Of a DNA stretch of 16,139 nucleotides, positions 1-7,060 are shown piece after piece (positions within the stretch are counted from its first letter, which is position 1; every line of letters starts with the position of its first letter). Under the pieces are notes generated by a model, which worked only from the letters and a program-made list of their open reading frames with translations, ran no database searches and had not been told where the DNA came from. Source of the DNA: Phycisphaerales bacterium (GTDB lineage: Bacteria > Planctomycetota > Phycisphaerae > SM23-33); the NCBI GenBank assembly GCA_003485185.1, contig DNAS01000165.1, forward strand, positions 2,654-18,792, written 5' to 3'. A program made the position numbers and the translations under genes.

Positions 1-543
1 GCCATGAAGCAGGCAACGGAGTTGTTGGTCCGGGCGAAGGAATTGATGCCCGCCGGGGCGCCCAAGATCGCGGTGAACCAGCGGCTGGGCATGGCGTGTT
101 ATCGTCTGGGAGATTATGGCGCCGCGGAGAAGGCGTACCTGGACGTCCTGAAGGAACTCCCCAACGACCTGCACGCCTTGAACAACCTCGCGTATATGTA
201 TACGAATGAGCTGAAGCGTCCTGATGAGGGCCTGCCCTATGCGGAGAAAGCGGCCCGGTTGCGTCCCAACGACGCCAATGTGCAGGACACGTATGGCTGG
301 ACACTGGCGCAGACAGCGGCGAAGAACCCCACGCGATGGGGCGAGGCCCAGGTCGCCCTGGAGCGCAGCGTGGCGATCGAGGCGTTGGCCGCCAATTGCT
401 ACCACTTGGGATGGGTGTATGAGCAGCGCGGTCGCCCCGCGGACGCTGCCCGGCAGTATCGGCGCGGGTTGAACCTGATCCAGACCAAGCCAGCCGACCC
501 GTTATACAAGGAACTGACCGACGGCCTCAAAAGAGTCCAGTAA
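1..543 (+). CDS. TPR-repeat protein, C-terminal part
   Basis: The frame is open to the left window edge (the codon before the first Met is Ala), so this is the C-terminal part of a longer gene; the Met at base 4 need not be the start. The visible 179 residues are tetratricopeptide repeats: about four helical pairs, near residues 21-54, 55-88, 89-124 and 128-161 counted from that Met, with typical signatures such as ACYRLGDYGAAEKAY and the P-N-D turn ending repeats. TPRs are protein-protein scaffolds. The stop lies only 24 bases before the start of the chain-length/tyrosine-kinase-like gene, so the two are probably co-transcribed. TPR proteins often accompany exopolysaccharide export and polymerisation genes, which is the likeliest setting here. 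No catalytic motif is visible, and the exact role cannot be told from this fragment. Confidence 0.8.
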   Translation, partial: AMKQATELLVRAKELMPAGAPKIAVNQRLGMACYRLGDYGAAEKAYLDVLKELPNDLHALNNLAYMYTNELKRPDEGLPYAEKAARLRPNDANVQDTYGWTLAQTAAKNPTRWGEAQVALERSVAIEALAANCYHLGWVYEQRGRPADAARQYRRGLNLIQTKPADPLYKELTDGLKRVQ

Positions 544-567
544 CCGGGACTCAAGAGGGAACGGCAT

Positions 568-2811
568 ATGAGCGTAATTCCGACTCGAGAACAAACCCCG
601 CAGATTGTCCGCCCCATCGGAACCGCGTTCCGACCCGCGGGCGGACCGCATGCCGGCGCCGGGATGACCGGACGCGACGTCATGCGGATCCTCCAGAAGC
701 GGAAGTGGCTCATCCTGCTTGCGCTGGCCATCTGTCTGGCCATCTCCATCGTGACGACCGTCCTCTGGTTGCAGTTCATCCCCTTTTACACCGCCGAAGC
801 ATTTATCGGCATCCGCCCCCCCAAGGCCAGCGCGCTGGGAACCACCACGGGTCTGGTGGACGAAGCCGTCATGAACCGTCTGATGGCCTCCAACGCCCGC
901 ATGGTGCAGACCGAGAGCGTCCTGGGTGAAGCCGTCAAGGATCCCTTCGTCCAGAGAACCCAGTGGTACCAGCAGTTCCTGGGTCAGCAGCGCCGAGAGA
1001 TCATCATCGGTCAGTTGAAGAAGAAGCTTTCGGTCTCCCCCATCATGGGCACCGACATGATTCGTGTCGCGATGACCGGTCCGAATCCGATCGATCTTCC
1101 CGTCATCGTCAACGCCGTCGCGCAGGCATTCGTCACCCAGCGAAAGCAGATCGCCACCCGTGACGTCAACAGCCAGATCACGCAGCTTCAGGACAAGGAG
1201 CGCACCCTCCGCCAGAAGCTCGAGAGCAACCAGACACGCGCGGGAGAAATCCGGCAGAAAGTCGACATCCCCAGTCTCCAGCAGAAACTCGACGTCTTGA
1301 ACGTCAAGCTCCGGACCTATACCACCGAGAGCCTCCAGCTCAGCGCGGAGGTGGCCCAGGCCCGCGCCTCCCTGGAAGCCACCAAGCAGCAGGTTGAAAG
1401 CGGCGAAATGGCCAAGTCGCCCATCATCCTCAATGCCCTGAATCTCGACCCGATGTACCGGTCGCTGCTGGCCCAGAAGGTCAACACCGAGGCTGCCCTG
1501 GAGGCTTCCAGCGAAAAGTACGGTCCGAAGAGCCAGAAATACAAGGACATCCAGGTTCGGTTAGGCAGCATCCAGAAGCAGGTCGAGCTGCGGGAAAAAG
1601 AAATCATCACCGAGCAGGCCGCCATGATGGTCGGCGGGCTCCAGCTCGAATTGGCGGCCAAAACCCAGCGGCAAATCGCCGTGGAAACCGATCTGAAAAG
1701 CCTCAATGCCGAGATCGGAGACTTGGCCGAAAAGTTGGAACAATTCCGCCGTCTGGATGCGGAAATCCAGGACACCAACGAGAACCTCAAACGCATCAGC
1801 GTCAAGCTCCTGGACCTGGGCATCCTCGTCGAAGACAAGCCCGTCGAAATCCAGAACGAGGCGACCGTCCCGTTGGAGCCCTCGAGCCCGCGGTGGAGCA
1901 TCATGATTCCCTTGGGCATTCTGCTGGGGCTGTTCATCGGCGTGGGCACGGCGTTCGTTCTGGAATTCGTCGACACCTCCATCAAGGGACCGTCCGACAT
2001 CTCCCGGCGCGTGGACCTGCCGCTGCTGGGGATGGTGCCCCACACGGACGACGTCGAAGACGAGATCCGGGATCTCCGCCTGGCGTTCATGACGAACCCC
2101 AACTCCCTGGTCTGCGAGTCATTCCGCCAGATCCGCACCTGCCTGCTGTTCAGCGGGCCGGCCGGAGGCAGGAAGACGATCCTCGTCACCAGCCCCATGC
2201 CGGAAGACGGGCGGACCACCATTGCGATGAACCTCGCCGCCTCGATCGCCCACGGGGGTCGCAAGGCCATCGTCATCGACGCGAACTTCCGCCAGCCCAT
2301 GATCCGACGCCTGTTCCCCCAGTGCGGCGAGGCGGGACTCAGCAACGCCCTCGTCGGGCAAGCGGCATGGCGGGATATGGTCCAGGAAGTCGAGGAGAAC
2401 CTCTTTGTCCTGCCCTCGGGCCCGCTGCCGCCCAACCCCGCGGAACTGCTTGGCTCGGATATGATGCGCGCGATCCTGAAAGAAACCAGCGAGGAATACG
2501 AACAGGTCATCATCGACGGCGCGCCCTGCCTGGTGGTCACGGATTCCAGCGTGCTCAGCTCGCTGACGGACGGCACACTGCTGGTCGTCCGCGCCGGGGT
2601 CAACACCTACGGCATCGTCCAGCGGACCAAGGACATGCTCCAGCGGGTCGGCGCCCATGTGCTGGGCGTCGTGCTCAACGGCGTGCGCGTGACTTCCGGC
2701 GGATACCTGCGCAAGAATTACGAGACGTTCTACGAGTACCATCACAGTCATCCCGGGCTCCCCAAACCGGAAGAGACCGAACCCGCCGAATCCGCAGCCG
2801 AGACGAAGTGA
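568..2811 (+). CDS. Polysaccharide co-polymerase with tyrosine-kinase-like domain (Wzc/GumC type)
   Basis: 747 residues, preceded by AGAGGGA seven bases before the ATG. Order of parts: cytoplasmic N-terminus, membrane helix about 47-69, long periplasmic Wzz-like region with coiled coil (about 195-430), second membrane helix about 447-469, then a cytoplasmic BY-kinase/MinD-like P-loop domain (about 515-710) and a Tyr-bearing tail (four Tyr within YLRKNYETFYEY). This is the plan of Wzc/CapAB-type proteins that set exopolysaccharide chain length at the inner membrane. The nucleotide site is unusual. Where the family has PGxGKST this protein has PEDGRTT (545-551), so the P-loop Lys is Arg549 and a conserved Gly is Asp547. 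Walker A' is IDANFR (Asp571) and Walker B is IIDGAP (Asp650); both Asp are kept. Kinase activity is therefore doubtful, while the structural chain-length role is well supported. It is the last gene before a strong terminator. Confidence 0.9.
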   Translation: MSVIPTREQTPQIVRPIGTAFRPAGGPHAGAGMTGRDVMRILQKRKWLILLALAICLAISIVTTVLWLQFIPFYTAEAFIGIRPPKASALGTTTGLVDEAVMNRLMASNARMVQTESVLGEAVKDPFVQRTQWYQQFLGQQRREIIIGQLKKKLSVSPIMGTDMIRVAMTGPNPIDLPVIVNAVAQAFVTQRKQIATRDVNSQITQLQDKERTLRQKLESNQTRAGEIRQKVDIPSLQQKLDVLNVKLRTYTTESLQLSAEVAQARASLEATKQQVESGEMAKSPIILNALNLDPMYRSLLAQKVNTEAALEASSEKYGPKSQKYKDIQVRLGSIQKQVELREKEIITEQAAMMVGGLQLELAAKTQRQIAVETDLKSLNAEIGDLAEKLEQFRRLDAEIQDTNENLKRISVKLLDLGILVEDKPVEIQNEATVPLEPSSPRWSIMIPLGILLGLFIGVGTAFVLEFVDTSIKGPSDISRRVDLPLLGMVPHTDDVEDEIRDLRLAFMTNPNSLVCESFRQIRTCLLFSGPAGGRKTILVTSPMPEDGRTTIAMNLAASIAHGGRKAIVIDANFRQPMIRRLFPQCGEAGLSNALVGQAAWRDMVQEVEENLFVLPSGPLPPNPAELLGSDMMRAILKETSEEYEQVIIDGAPCLVVTDSSVLSSLTDGTLLVVRAGVNTYGIVQRTKDMLQRVGAHVLGVVLNGVRVTSGGYLRKNYETFYEYHHSHPGLPKPEETEPAESAAETK

Positions 2812-2864
2812 TCCGCCCGACGGCGGGAAGGACTGGCGATCACGCGCCCGAACCGATAGGATCA

Positions 2865-2901
2865 GGCCCGCAGGGATTCCCCTGCGGGTCTGTTTTTTTT
2901 T
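2865..2901 (+). terminator. Rho-independent terminator after the exopolysaccharide genes
   Basis: A perfect 9-bp stem, CCCGCAGGG (2867-2875) with CCCTGCGGG (2880-2888), closes a 4-base ATTC loop and can extend by G-U and G-C pairs to 2865/2890. An unbroken run of nine T (2893-2901) follows almost at once. This is a textbook intrinsic terminator 53 bases after the upstream stop codon. It ends only 32 bases before the rhaA start, leaving little room for a rhaA promoter downstream of it. Confidence 0.93.
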
Positions 2902-2919
2902 GACAGAGCACATTTGTCA
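2901..2919. repeat. Inverted repeat TGACA-N9-TGTCA in the rhaA leader
   Basis: Five-base arms (2901-2905 and 2915-2919) flank nine bases, lying between the T-tract of the terminator and the rhaA ribosome binding site. It could be an operator half-site pair or a small RNA hairpin. The arms are short enough for chance, and no regulator is identified. Confidence 0.3.
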
Positions 2920-2933
2920 GCCAGGAGAGAGCG

Positions 2934-4211
2934 ATGTTCAAGGCGCCCCGGAACGGCGCGGTCGAAGCCGCCTATGCCCAGGCCTCCCAGCGATACGCGC
3001 AATTCGGCGTGGATACCGACCAGGCTCTGAAGCGCCTGGCTTCGCTGGCGGTGTCCATTCACTGCTGGCAGGGGGATGACGTCACCGGATTTGAGGGGGC
3101 GGGCGGACTGTCCGACGGCGGCATCCAGGTGACGGGAAATTATCCCGGCCGGGCCCGCAACGCCGACGAACTCCGCCGCGACCTCGACAAGGCGATGAGC
3201 CTGATCCCCGGGCGGCATCGGGCCAATCTCCACGCCCTCTACGCCGAGACGGGGGGGCGCCGCGTCGAGCGAAACGCGCTGAAGCCGGAACATTTCTCCG
3301 CCTGGATCGACTGGGCGAAACAGCGGAAAATCGGCCTGGATTTCAACGGAACGTTCTTCTCACACCCCAAGGCGGCCTCGGGATTCACCCTCGCCAGCCG
3401 CGACGAAGGCATCCGCCGGTTCTGGGTCGAGCACGCCATCGCCAGCCGGAACATCGGCCTGCACATGGGCCGGCAACTCGGCTCGCCCTGCGTGACCAAC
3501 CTCTGGATTCCCGACGGGGCCAAGGACCTTCCCGCCGACCGCAAGGGACCGCGGGAAATCCTCCGCCGATCGCTTGATGAGATCTTCGCCGAAAAACTTG
3601 ACCGCGCTTGCCTCCTCGACGCCGTCGAGTGCAAATTGTTCGGCATCGGCTCGGAAAGCTACGTCGTCGGCTCGCACGAGTTTTACCTGGGCTACGCGTT
3701 CGCCCACGATCTGCTGCTCTGCCTCGACGCCGGGCATTTCCACCCGACCGAAACGATCTCCGACAAGATTTCCTCCGTGCTGACCTTTCTGGACGAGCTG
3801 CTGCTGCACGTCAGCCGGGGCGTCCGGTGGGACAGCGACCACGTCGTGATCCTCTCCGACGACCTGCTGGCGATTGCCCAGGAAATTGTGCGGGGCGACT
3901 ACCTGTCTCGGGTTCACGTGGCGCTGGACTATTTCGACGCGAGCATCAACCGGATCGCCGCGTGGGTAATCGGCACGCGCGCGATGCTCAAGGCGATGCT
4001 GATCGCCCTGCTGGAGCCCGTCGCGATGCTCCAGGAACTGGAAGCGAACGGGGATAACACGGCCAGGCTGGCGCTGATGGAAGAGTGCAAGTCGCTGCCC
4101 GCCTCGGCCGTCTGGGACTACCACTGCCTGCGGCAGGGGGTTCCGGTCGGTCCGGTCTGGATCGACGAGGTTCGCACCTACGAACGGGACGAGCTTTCCC
4201 GCCGCAGCTGA
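2934..4211 (+). CDS. rhaA: L-rhamnose isomerase
   Basis: 425 residues, close to the usual ~420 of RhaA, which interconverts L-rhamnose and L-rhamnulose in the cytoplasm. The N-terminal hallmark SIHCWQGDDVTGFE is at residues 41-54. The metal-site motifs are present: LDAGHFHPTE (Asp265, His268, His270) and WDSDH (Asp300, Asp302). The His and the Asp pair correspond to the catalytic metal ligands of the E. coli enzyme. Glu232 in DAVECK is a second probable metal-site residue. The ATG is preceded by AGGAGAG at good spacing. No rhamnulokinase or aldolase gene is next to it; a UroD-like gene follows 72 bases downstream on the same strand, so the two probably form a small operon. A terminator lies just upstream and no clear promoter is visible between it and the gene. 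Confidence 0.95.
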   Translation: MFKAPRNGAVEAAYAQASQRYAQFGVDTDQALKRLASLAVSIHCWQGDDVTGFEGAGGLSDGGIQVTGNYPGRARNADELRRDLDKAMSLIPGRHRANLHALYAETGGRRVERNALKPEHFSAWIDWAKQRKIGLDFNGTFFSHPKAASGFTLASRDEGIRRFWVEHAIASRNIGLHMGRQLGSPCVTNLWIPDGAKDLPADRKGPREILRRSLDEIFAEKLDRACLLDAVECKLFGIGSESYVVGSHEFYLGYAFAHDLLLCLDAGHFHPTETISDKISSVLTFLDELLLHVSRGVRWDSDHVVILSDDLLAIAQEIVRGDYLSRVHVALDYFDASINRIAAWVIGTRAMLKAMLIALLEPVAMLQELEANGDNTARLALMEECKSLPASAVWDYHCLRQGVPVGPVWIDEVRTYERDELSRRS

Positions 4212-4283
4212 GCAGCGCCACACTCCGCCGCGACCGTTGGTTTGGGCGACGCACGATTTGGCTGCAAAGGAGCAAGGGAAGGA

Positions 4284-5348
4284 ATGAAGACGGAATTTGT
4301 CCCTGATTATCGCAACGTGCTGGCGGCTGCCCGCAACGAGCGCCCGCCCCGCCTGCCGCTCTACGAGCACCTCATCAACGTGCCGTTCATGGAGAAGTAC
4401 CTGAACACGCGGTTTCCGAACCCGTTTGAGGGCGGCCCGTCCGACCGCAAGCGGCACTTCGAGATGTATTGCGATTTCTACCGGCGGATGGGGTACGACA
4501 CGGTCTCGTTCGAGATGTGCGTGACTTGCATCCTGCCCGGTGGCGGGGCGCTGGTCGGAGAACGGGCCGGTGTGATCCAGACCCGCGCGGATTTCGAGCG
4601 CTACCCGTGGGCTGATCTGCCGCGACTCTACTGGGACCAGGCCGAGCCCCAGTTCGAGATGCTCGGGCGCTGCCTGCCCGAGGGCATGAAGGCCATCGGC
4701 GGCGTGGGAAACGGCGTCTTCGAGATCAGCGAAGACCTCGTGGGCTTCGAGCAGCTCTGCTACCTGCAGGTGGACGACCCGGAACTCTTCAGCGACCTGT
4801 ACCGAAGAATCGGCGACGTGTTGATGACGATCTGGGCGCGGTTCCTGGAGCGATTCGGCGGGATGTACGCCGTCTGCCGTATCGGCGACGACATGGGTTT
4901 CAAGACCGGCACGCTGCTGGCGCCCCAGGCGCTGCGCGACCACGTGGTCCCGCAGTACCGGCGGATCATCAAGCAGGTGCATGACTCGGGGCATCCGTTC
5001 CTGCTGCATTCGTGCGGGCGGATTTTCGACGTGATGGACGCGATGATCGAGGCCGGCATCGACGCCAAGCACTCCAACGAAGACGCCATCGCACCCTACG
5101 ACGAATGGGTCCGGCGATACGGCGGCCGCATCGGGCTGTTCGGGGGAATCGACACGGACGTCCTCTGCCGCAAAGGCCCCGACGAAATTTACGCCCAGGT
5201 GCTGGAAGACGGAGCGAGATTCCGCGCAACGGCCAGGGGGTTCGCCCTCGGCTCGGGGAACTCGATTCCTGAATACGTGTCGGTTGAGGGATACGACGCG
5301 ATGATCCGGGCGGTCCGCGAGCTGCGCCGGCGAGAGGGCACTCCCTAA
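4284..5348 (+). CDS. Uroporphyrinogen-decarboxylase-like (UroD/MtaA superfamily) protein
   Basis: 354 residues from the ATG at 4284, chosen because AAGGAG (4267-4272) and AAGGA lie just upstream; the frame is also open to 4242 but that start lacks a ribosome site. The fold family is supported by the region around HSCG (His242, Cys244) followed by a helix and GIDAKHSNED, by IGDDMGFKTG, and by GLFGGIDTD; Cys295 follows in DVLCRKG. An H-x-C plus a later Cys is the zinc/thiol-site pattern of corrinoid:coenzyme methyltransferases (MtaA/MtbA) rather than of HemE, which makes coproporphyrinogen in haem synthesis. It is therefore unlikely to be the housekeeping HemE. UroD-like paralogues are common beside sugar genes in planctomycetes and related groups, with unknown substrates. 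Here it follows rhaA, so a link to a (possibly O-methylated) sugar is conceivable but unproven. Confidence 0.85.
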   Translation: MKTEFVPDYRNVLAAARNERPPRLPLYEHLINVPFMEKYLNTRFPNPFEGGPSDRKRHFEMYCDFYRRMGYDTVSFEMCVTCILPGGGALVGERAGVIQTRADFERYPWADLPRLYWDQAEPQFEMLGRCLPEGMKAIGGVGNGVFEISEDLVGFEQLCYLQVDDPELFSDLYRRIGDVLMTIWARFLERFGGMYAVCRIGDDMGFKTGTLLAPQALRDHVVPQYRRIIKQVHDSGHPFLLHSCGRIFDVMDAMIEAGIDAKHSNEDAIAPYDEWVRRYGGRIGLFGGIDTDVLCRKGPDEIYAQVLEDGARFRATARGFALGSGNSIPEYVSVEGYDAMIRAVRELRRREGTP

Positions 5349-5349
5349 C

Positions 5350-5366
5350 TTTCCGCAGGGCGGAAA
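5350..5366 (+). other. Hairpin directly after the UroD-like gene
   Basis: Perfect 7-bp stem TTTCCGC/GCGGAAA with an AGG loop, starting two bases past the stop codon. No T-run follows (AAACACG), so it is not a classical terminator. It may stabilise or mark the 3' end of the rhaA-UroD message. Confidence 0.4.
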
Positions 5367-5399
5367 AACACGCCAACGAACGCGGCCTTCATCTGTCTG

Positions 5400-5422
5400 T
5401 TCCGGTATGCAACCGGAAGGAG
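5400..5422 (+). promoter_or_regulatory. Hairpin overlapping the ribosome binding site of the small lipoprotein gene
   Basis: TTCCGG (5400-5405) pairs perfectly with CCGGAA (5413-5418) around a 7-base TATGCAA loop. The 3' arm runs into the AAGGAG Shine-Dalgarno (5417-5422), whose first two bases are inside the stem. Folding could reduce access to the site, a simple way to tune translation of the gene starting at 5430. No ligand or partner is evident. Confidence 0.4.
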
Positions 5423-5429
5423 AACCGAG

Positions 5430-5657
5430 ATGAAGACCCTGCGAACAATCCTTGTGCCGGCGCTGCTGGCCGTCATGCTCCTCGGAACGGGCTTCCTGGC
5501 GGGTTGCCGCGAAAACCGGCACCATCGCGTGGCCTACCGCTCGGAACCCACGCTGTGCTGGGGAAGCGACTCGGACCGTCGACATCGCGACGACCGACGC
5601 CACGCCCCGACGCGGCACAGCCGGGACAGCGACCGCCACGAGCATCATCGCCGGTAG
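5430..5657 (+). CDS. Small His/Arg-rich lipoprotein
   Basis: 75 residues with a strong AAGGAG ribosome site. The N-terminus is a clear lipoprotein signal: MKTLR, a hydrophobic stretch (about 7-22) and lipobox LAGC (23-26), so Cys26 should be lipidated and the mature protein about 50 residues long. The mature part is mostly Arg, His and Asp (about 15 Arg and 8 His), arranged in loose DRRH-like repeats, and is probably unfolded. It might bind metal or an anionic polymer at the cell surface. No known family is recognised. It follows the UroD-like gene by 81 bases and stands tail to tail with the XylR-type gene. The signal peptide and ribosome site make a real gene likely despite its size. Confidence 0.72.
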   Translation: MKTLRTILVPALLAVMLLGTGFLAGCRENRHHRVAYRSEPTLCWGSDSDRRHRDDRRHAPTRHSRDSDRHEHHRR

Positions 5658-5662
5658 CCTGA

Positions 5663-5677
5663 CGGGAGTGAATCCCG
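5663..5677. other. Small inverted repeat between convergent genes
   Basis: CGGGA-GTGAA-TCCCG lies in the 47-base gap between the stop of the small lipoprotein gene and the stop of the minus-strand regulator. It could act as a weak shared 3'-end hairpin. No T-run is present on either side, so a terminator call is not supported. Confidence 0.25.
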
Positions 5678-5704
5678 CATGGTTGCCGCACACGCAGCCG
5701 GCAA

Positions 5705-6898
5705 TCACGCGTTCCCCGCGGCCGCCAGTTGCCGACGATATGCCCCGGGCGTTTCTCCCGTCATTTGTCGGAAGACGCGGGAAAACCTCTCGCGGCTGTT
5801 AAATCCGGTAATCTCGGCGATCTGCTCCAGGCTCAGTCGTGTCTGCCGCAGCATCGCCTTGGCTTGGTCCACGTGCACCTGCTGGATCGCCTCCAGCAGG
5901 CTCAATCCGAAGCGGCTGCGGAATCGCGTCTCCAGTGACCGTCTCGACAGCGGAACCGCCTCCGCGACGTCCGAGACACGGATCGAGGCGTCGGCATGCT
6001 CACGGATGAACCGCATGGCGGCGACCGCGACAGGATCGTCCGTGGCGAGGATGTCCGACGACTGGCGGACGACCACGCTCACCGGGCGCAGCAGATGGGT
6101 TCTCGGTTGAATCCGTTCGCCGCGCAGCAGGCGGTCGAGCAGATGCGCCGCCAGGAACCCAATCCGCTGCTGCGGGGTGGCCACGCTGGACAGCGTGGGA
6201 TACGACATTTCGCAAAGCATCTCGTCGTTATCCACGCCGAGCAGGGAGACGTCCTCGGGAATCCGCACGCCGATTTCCCGGCACACTTCCGCCAGCAGCA
6301 GGGCCACCCCGTCGTGCGAGGCGAGGAGCCCCACGGGTTTGGGCAGCCCGCGCACCCACGCCTGGAGACGGCGGTCGCGGCTGGTCCACTGCCACCCCAC
6401 ACGCCCGGACAGGACGACGGCGCGCGGGTGAAGGTACTGGCGGCAGTCGAGTTTCGCCTCCCCTGCGGCCGCGGAGAACCCTGTCCAGCGGTTGCGGCTG
6501 GCCAGCTTCATCGGCTCGCCGCAGAAGGCCAGGTGGCGGAATCCGCGTGAGAGGAAATGCTCCGCCGCCATCCGTCCCACGGCGACGTTGTCCAGCTGCA
6601 CGCGGTGGACGCCTTTGCCCTCGGCGTCGGAAGAGCAGTTGACCAGGGGAATGCGCAGCGCGAGCAAGCGATTCTCGAGCGTCGTGTCGGCGACCATGGC
6701 GAGGATCCCCGCGGGCTTCCACCGGCGCAATTGGCGCAGCACGTCCGGGTGCGGCAGGCCGAGATGGAAGTTCCACGCGCGCAGCGGGCGGCTGTATTCA
6801 CCGACGCCCCGGAACAGTCTTCGCGCATGAACCTGGTCGGCCTGCATGAGCAGCGCGATCCGGTAAACCTTGCGGCCGTGACTGGACGATCCGGGCAT
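5705..6898 (-). CDS. XylR-type transcriptional regulator (LacI-like sensor plus AraC HTH)
   Basis: 397 residues, matching the ~390 of XylR-family activators. Residues about 11-275 form a periplasmic-binding-protein-like sugar sensor, with LacI/GalR-type segments such as LASHDGVALLLAEVC and PEDVSLLGVDNDEMLCE. Residues about 287-391 are an AraC/XylS DNA-binding domain with two helix-turn-helix units (near 306-330 and 356-379), the second carrying IAEITGFNSRERFSRVFRQMTG. The start (ATG complement at 6896-6898) has AAGGAG upstream; the frame stays open to 7753 but that part overlaps nagB and lacks such a site. It is divergent from nagB-nagA, so it most likely controls them and itself in response to an amino sugar or related monosaccharide. 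The ligand is inferred only from the neighbours; most characterised members sense pentoses. Confidence 0.9.
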   Translation of the reverse strand: MPGSSSHGRKVYRIALLMQADQVHARRLFRGVGEYSRPLRAWNFHLGLPHPDVLRQLRRWKPAGILAMVADTTLENRLLALRIPLVNCSSDAEGKGVHRVQLDNVAVGRMAAEHFLSRGFRHLAFCGEPMKLASRNRWTGFSAAAGEAKLDCRQYLHPRAVVLSGRVGWQWTSRDRRLQAWVRGLPKPVGLLASHDGVALLLAEVCREIGVRIPEDVSLLGVDNDEMLCEMSYPTLSSVATPQQRIGFLAAHLLDRLLRGERIQPRTHLLRPVSVVVRQSSDILATDDPVAVAAMRFIREHADASIRVSDVAEAVPLSRRSLETRFRSRFGLSLLEAIQQVHVDQAKAMLRQTRLSLEQIAEITGFNSRERFSRVFRQMTGETPGAYRRQLAAAGNA

Positions 6899-6944
6899 GT
6901 CTTTCTCCTTGCGCAAAACGTCACAAGATTCACGCAAAGCGTCC

Positions 6945-6973
6945 TTGTCCGCCCCGACGACGCGCTCCATAAT
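6945..6973 (+). promoter_or_regulatory. Promoter-like element for nagB-nagA
   Basis: TTGTCC (6945-6950), 17 bases, then CATAAT (6968-6973): four of six and five of six matches to the sigma-70 consensus at ideal spacing. Transcription would start near 6980, about 80 bases before the nagB ATG. Its -10 box overlaps the -10 box of the opposite promoter. Confidence 0.6.
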
Positions 6974-7000
6974 CATAAGGGATACGGGCAAATATGCCAG
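6972..7000 (-). promoter_or_regulatory. Promoter-like element for the XylR-type gene
   Basis: Read on the minus strand, CTGGCA (7000-6995), 17 bases, then TATGAT (6977-6972): four of six and five of six consensus matches. Transcription would start near 6965, about 67 bases before the regulator's ATG. It faces the nagB promoter and shares two bases of -10 sequence with it, so the two polymerases probably exclude one another. Confidence 0.55.
6987..6998. promoter_or_regulatory. Possible operator, GGCA-AATA-TGCC
   Basis: An inverted repeat with 4-base arms and an AT-rich centre. It lies under the -35 region of the regulator promoter and just downstream of the expected nagB transcription start. 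The place suits an autoregulated operator, but the arms are short and no second copy was found. Confidence 0.3.
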
Positions 7001-7060
7001 AGAGTGACGGAAAACAATGGCTGTGCGAAACCAATGGTTCCGATGGGAGGAGTGCGGAAA

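Noticed and set aside
2900..2928. Perfect TTGACA as a rhaA -35 box
   Set aside because: Seventeen bases downstream there is only the ribosome site (AGGAGA), not a -10 box, and a start there would leave no leader.
3360..5708. 782-codon open frame on the minus strand
   Set aside because: It lies opposite rhaA and the UroD-like gene, both well supported by motifs. Its product is rich in Arg, Val, His and Asp with no domain, typical of antisense frames in high-GC DNA.
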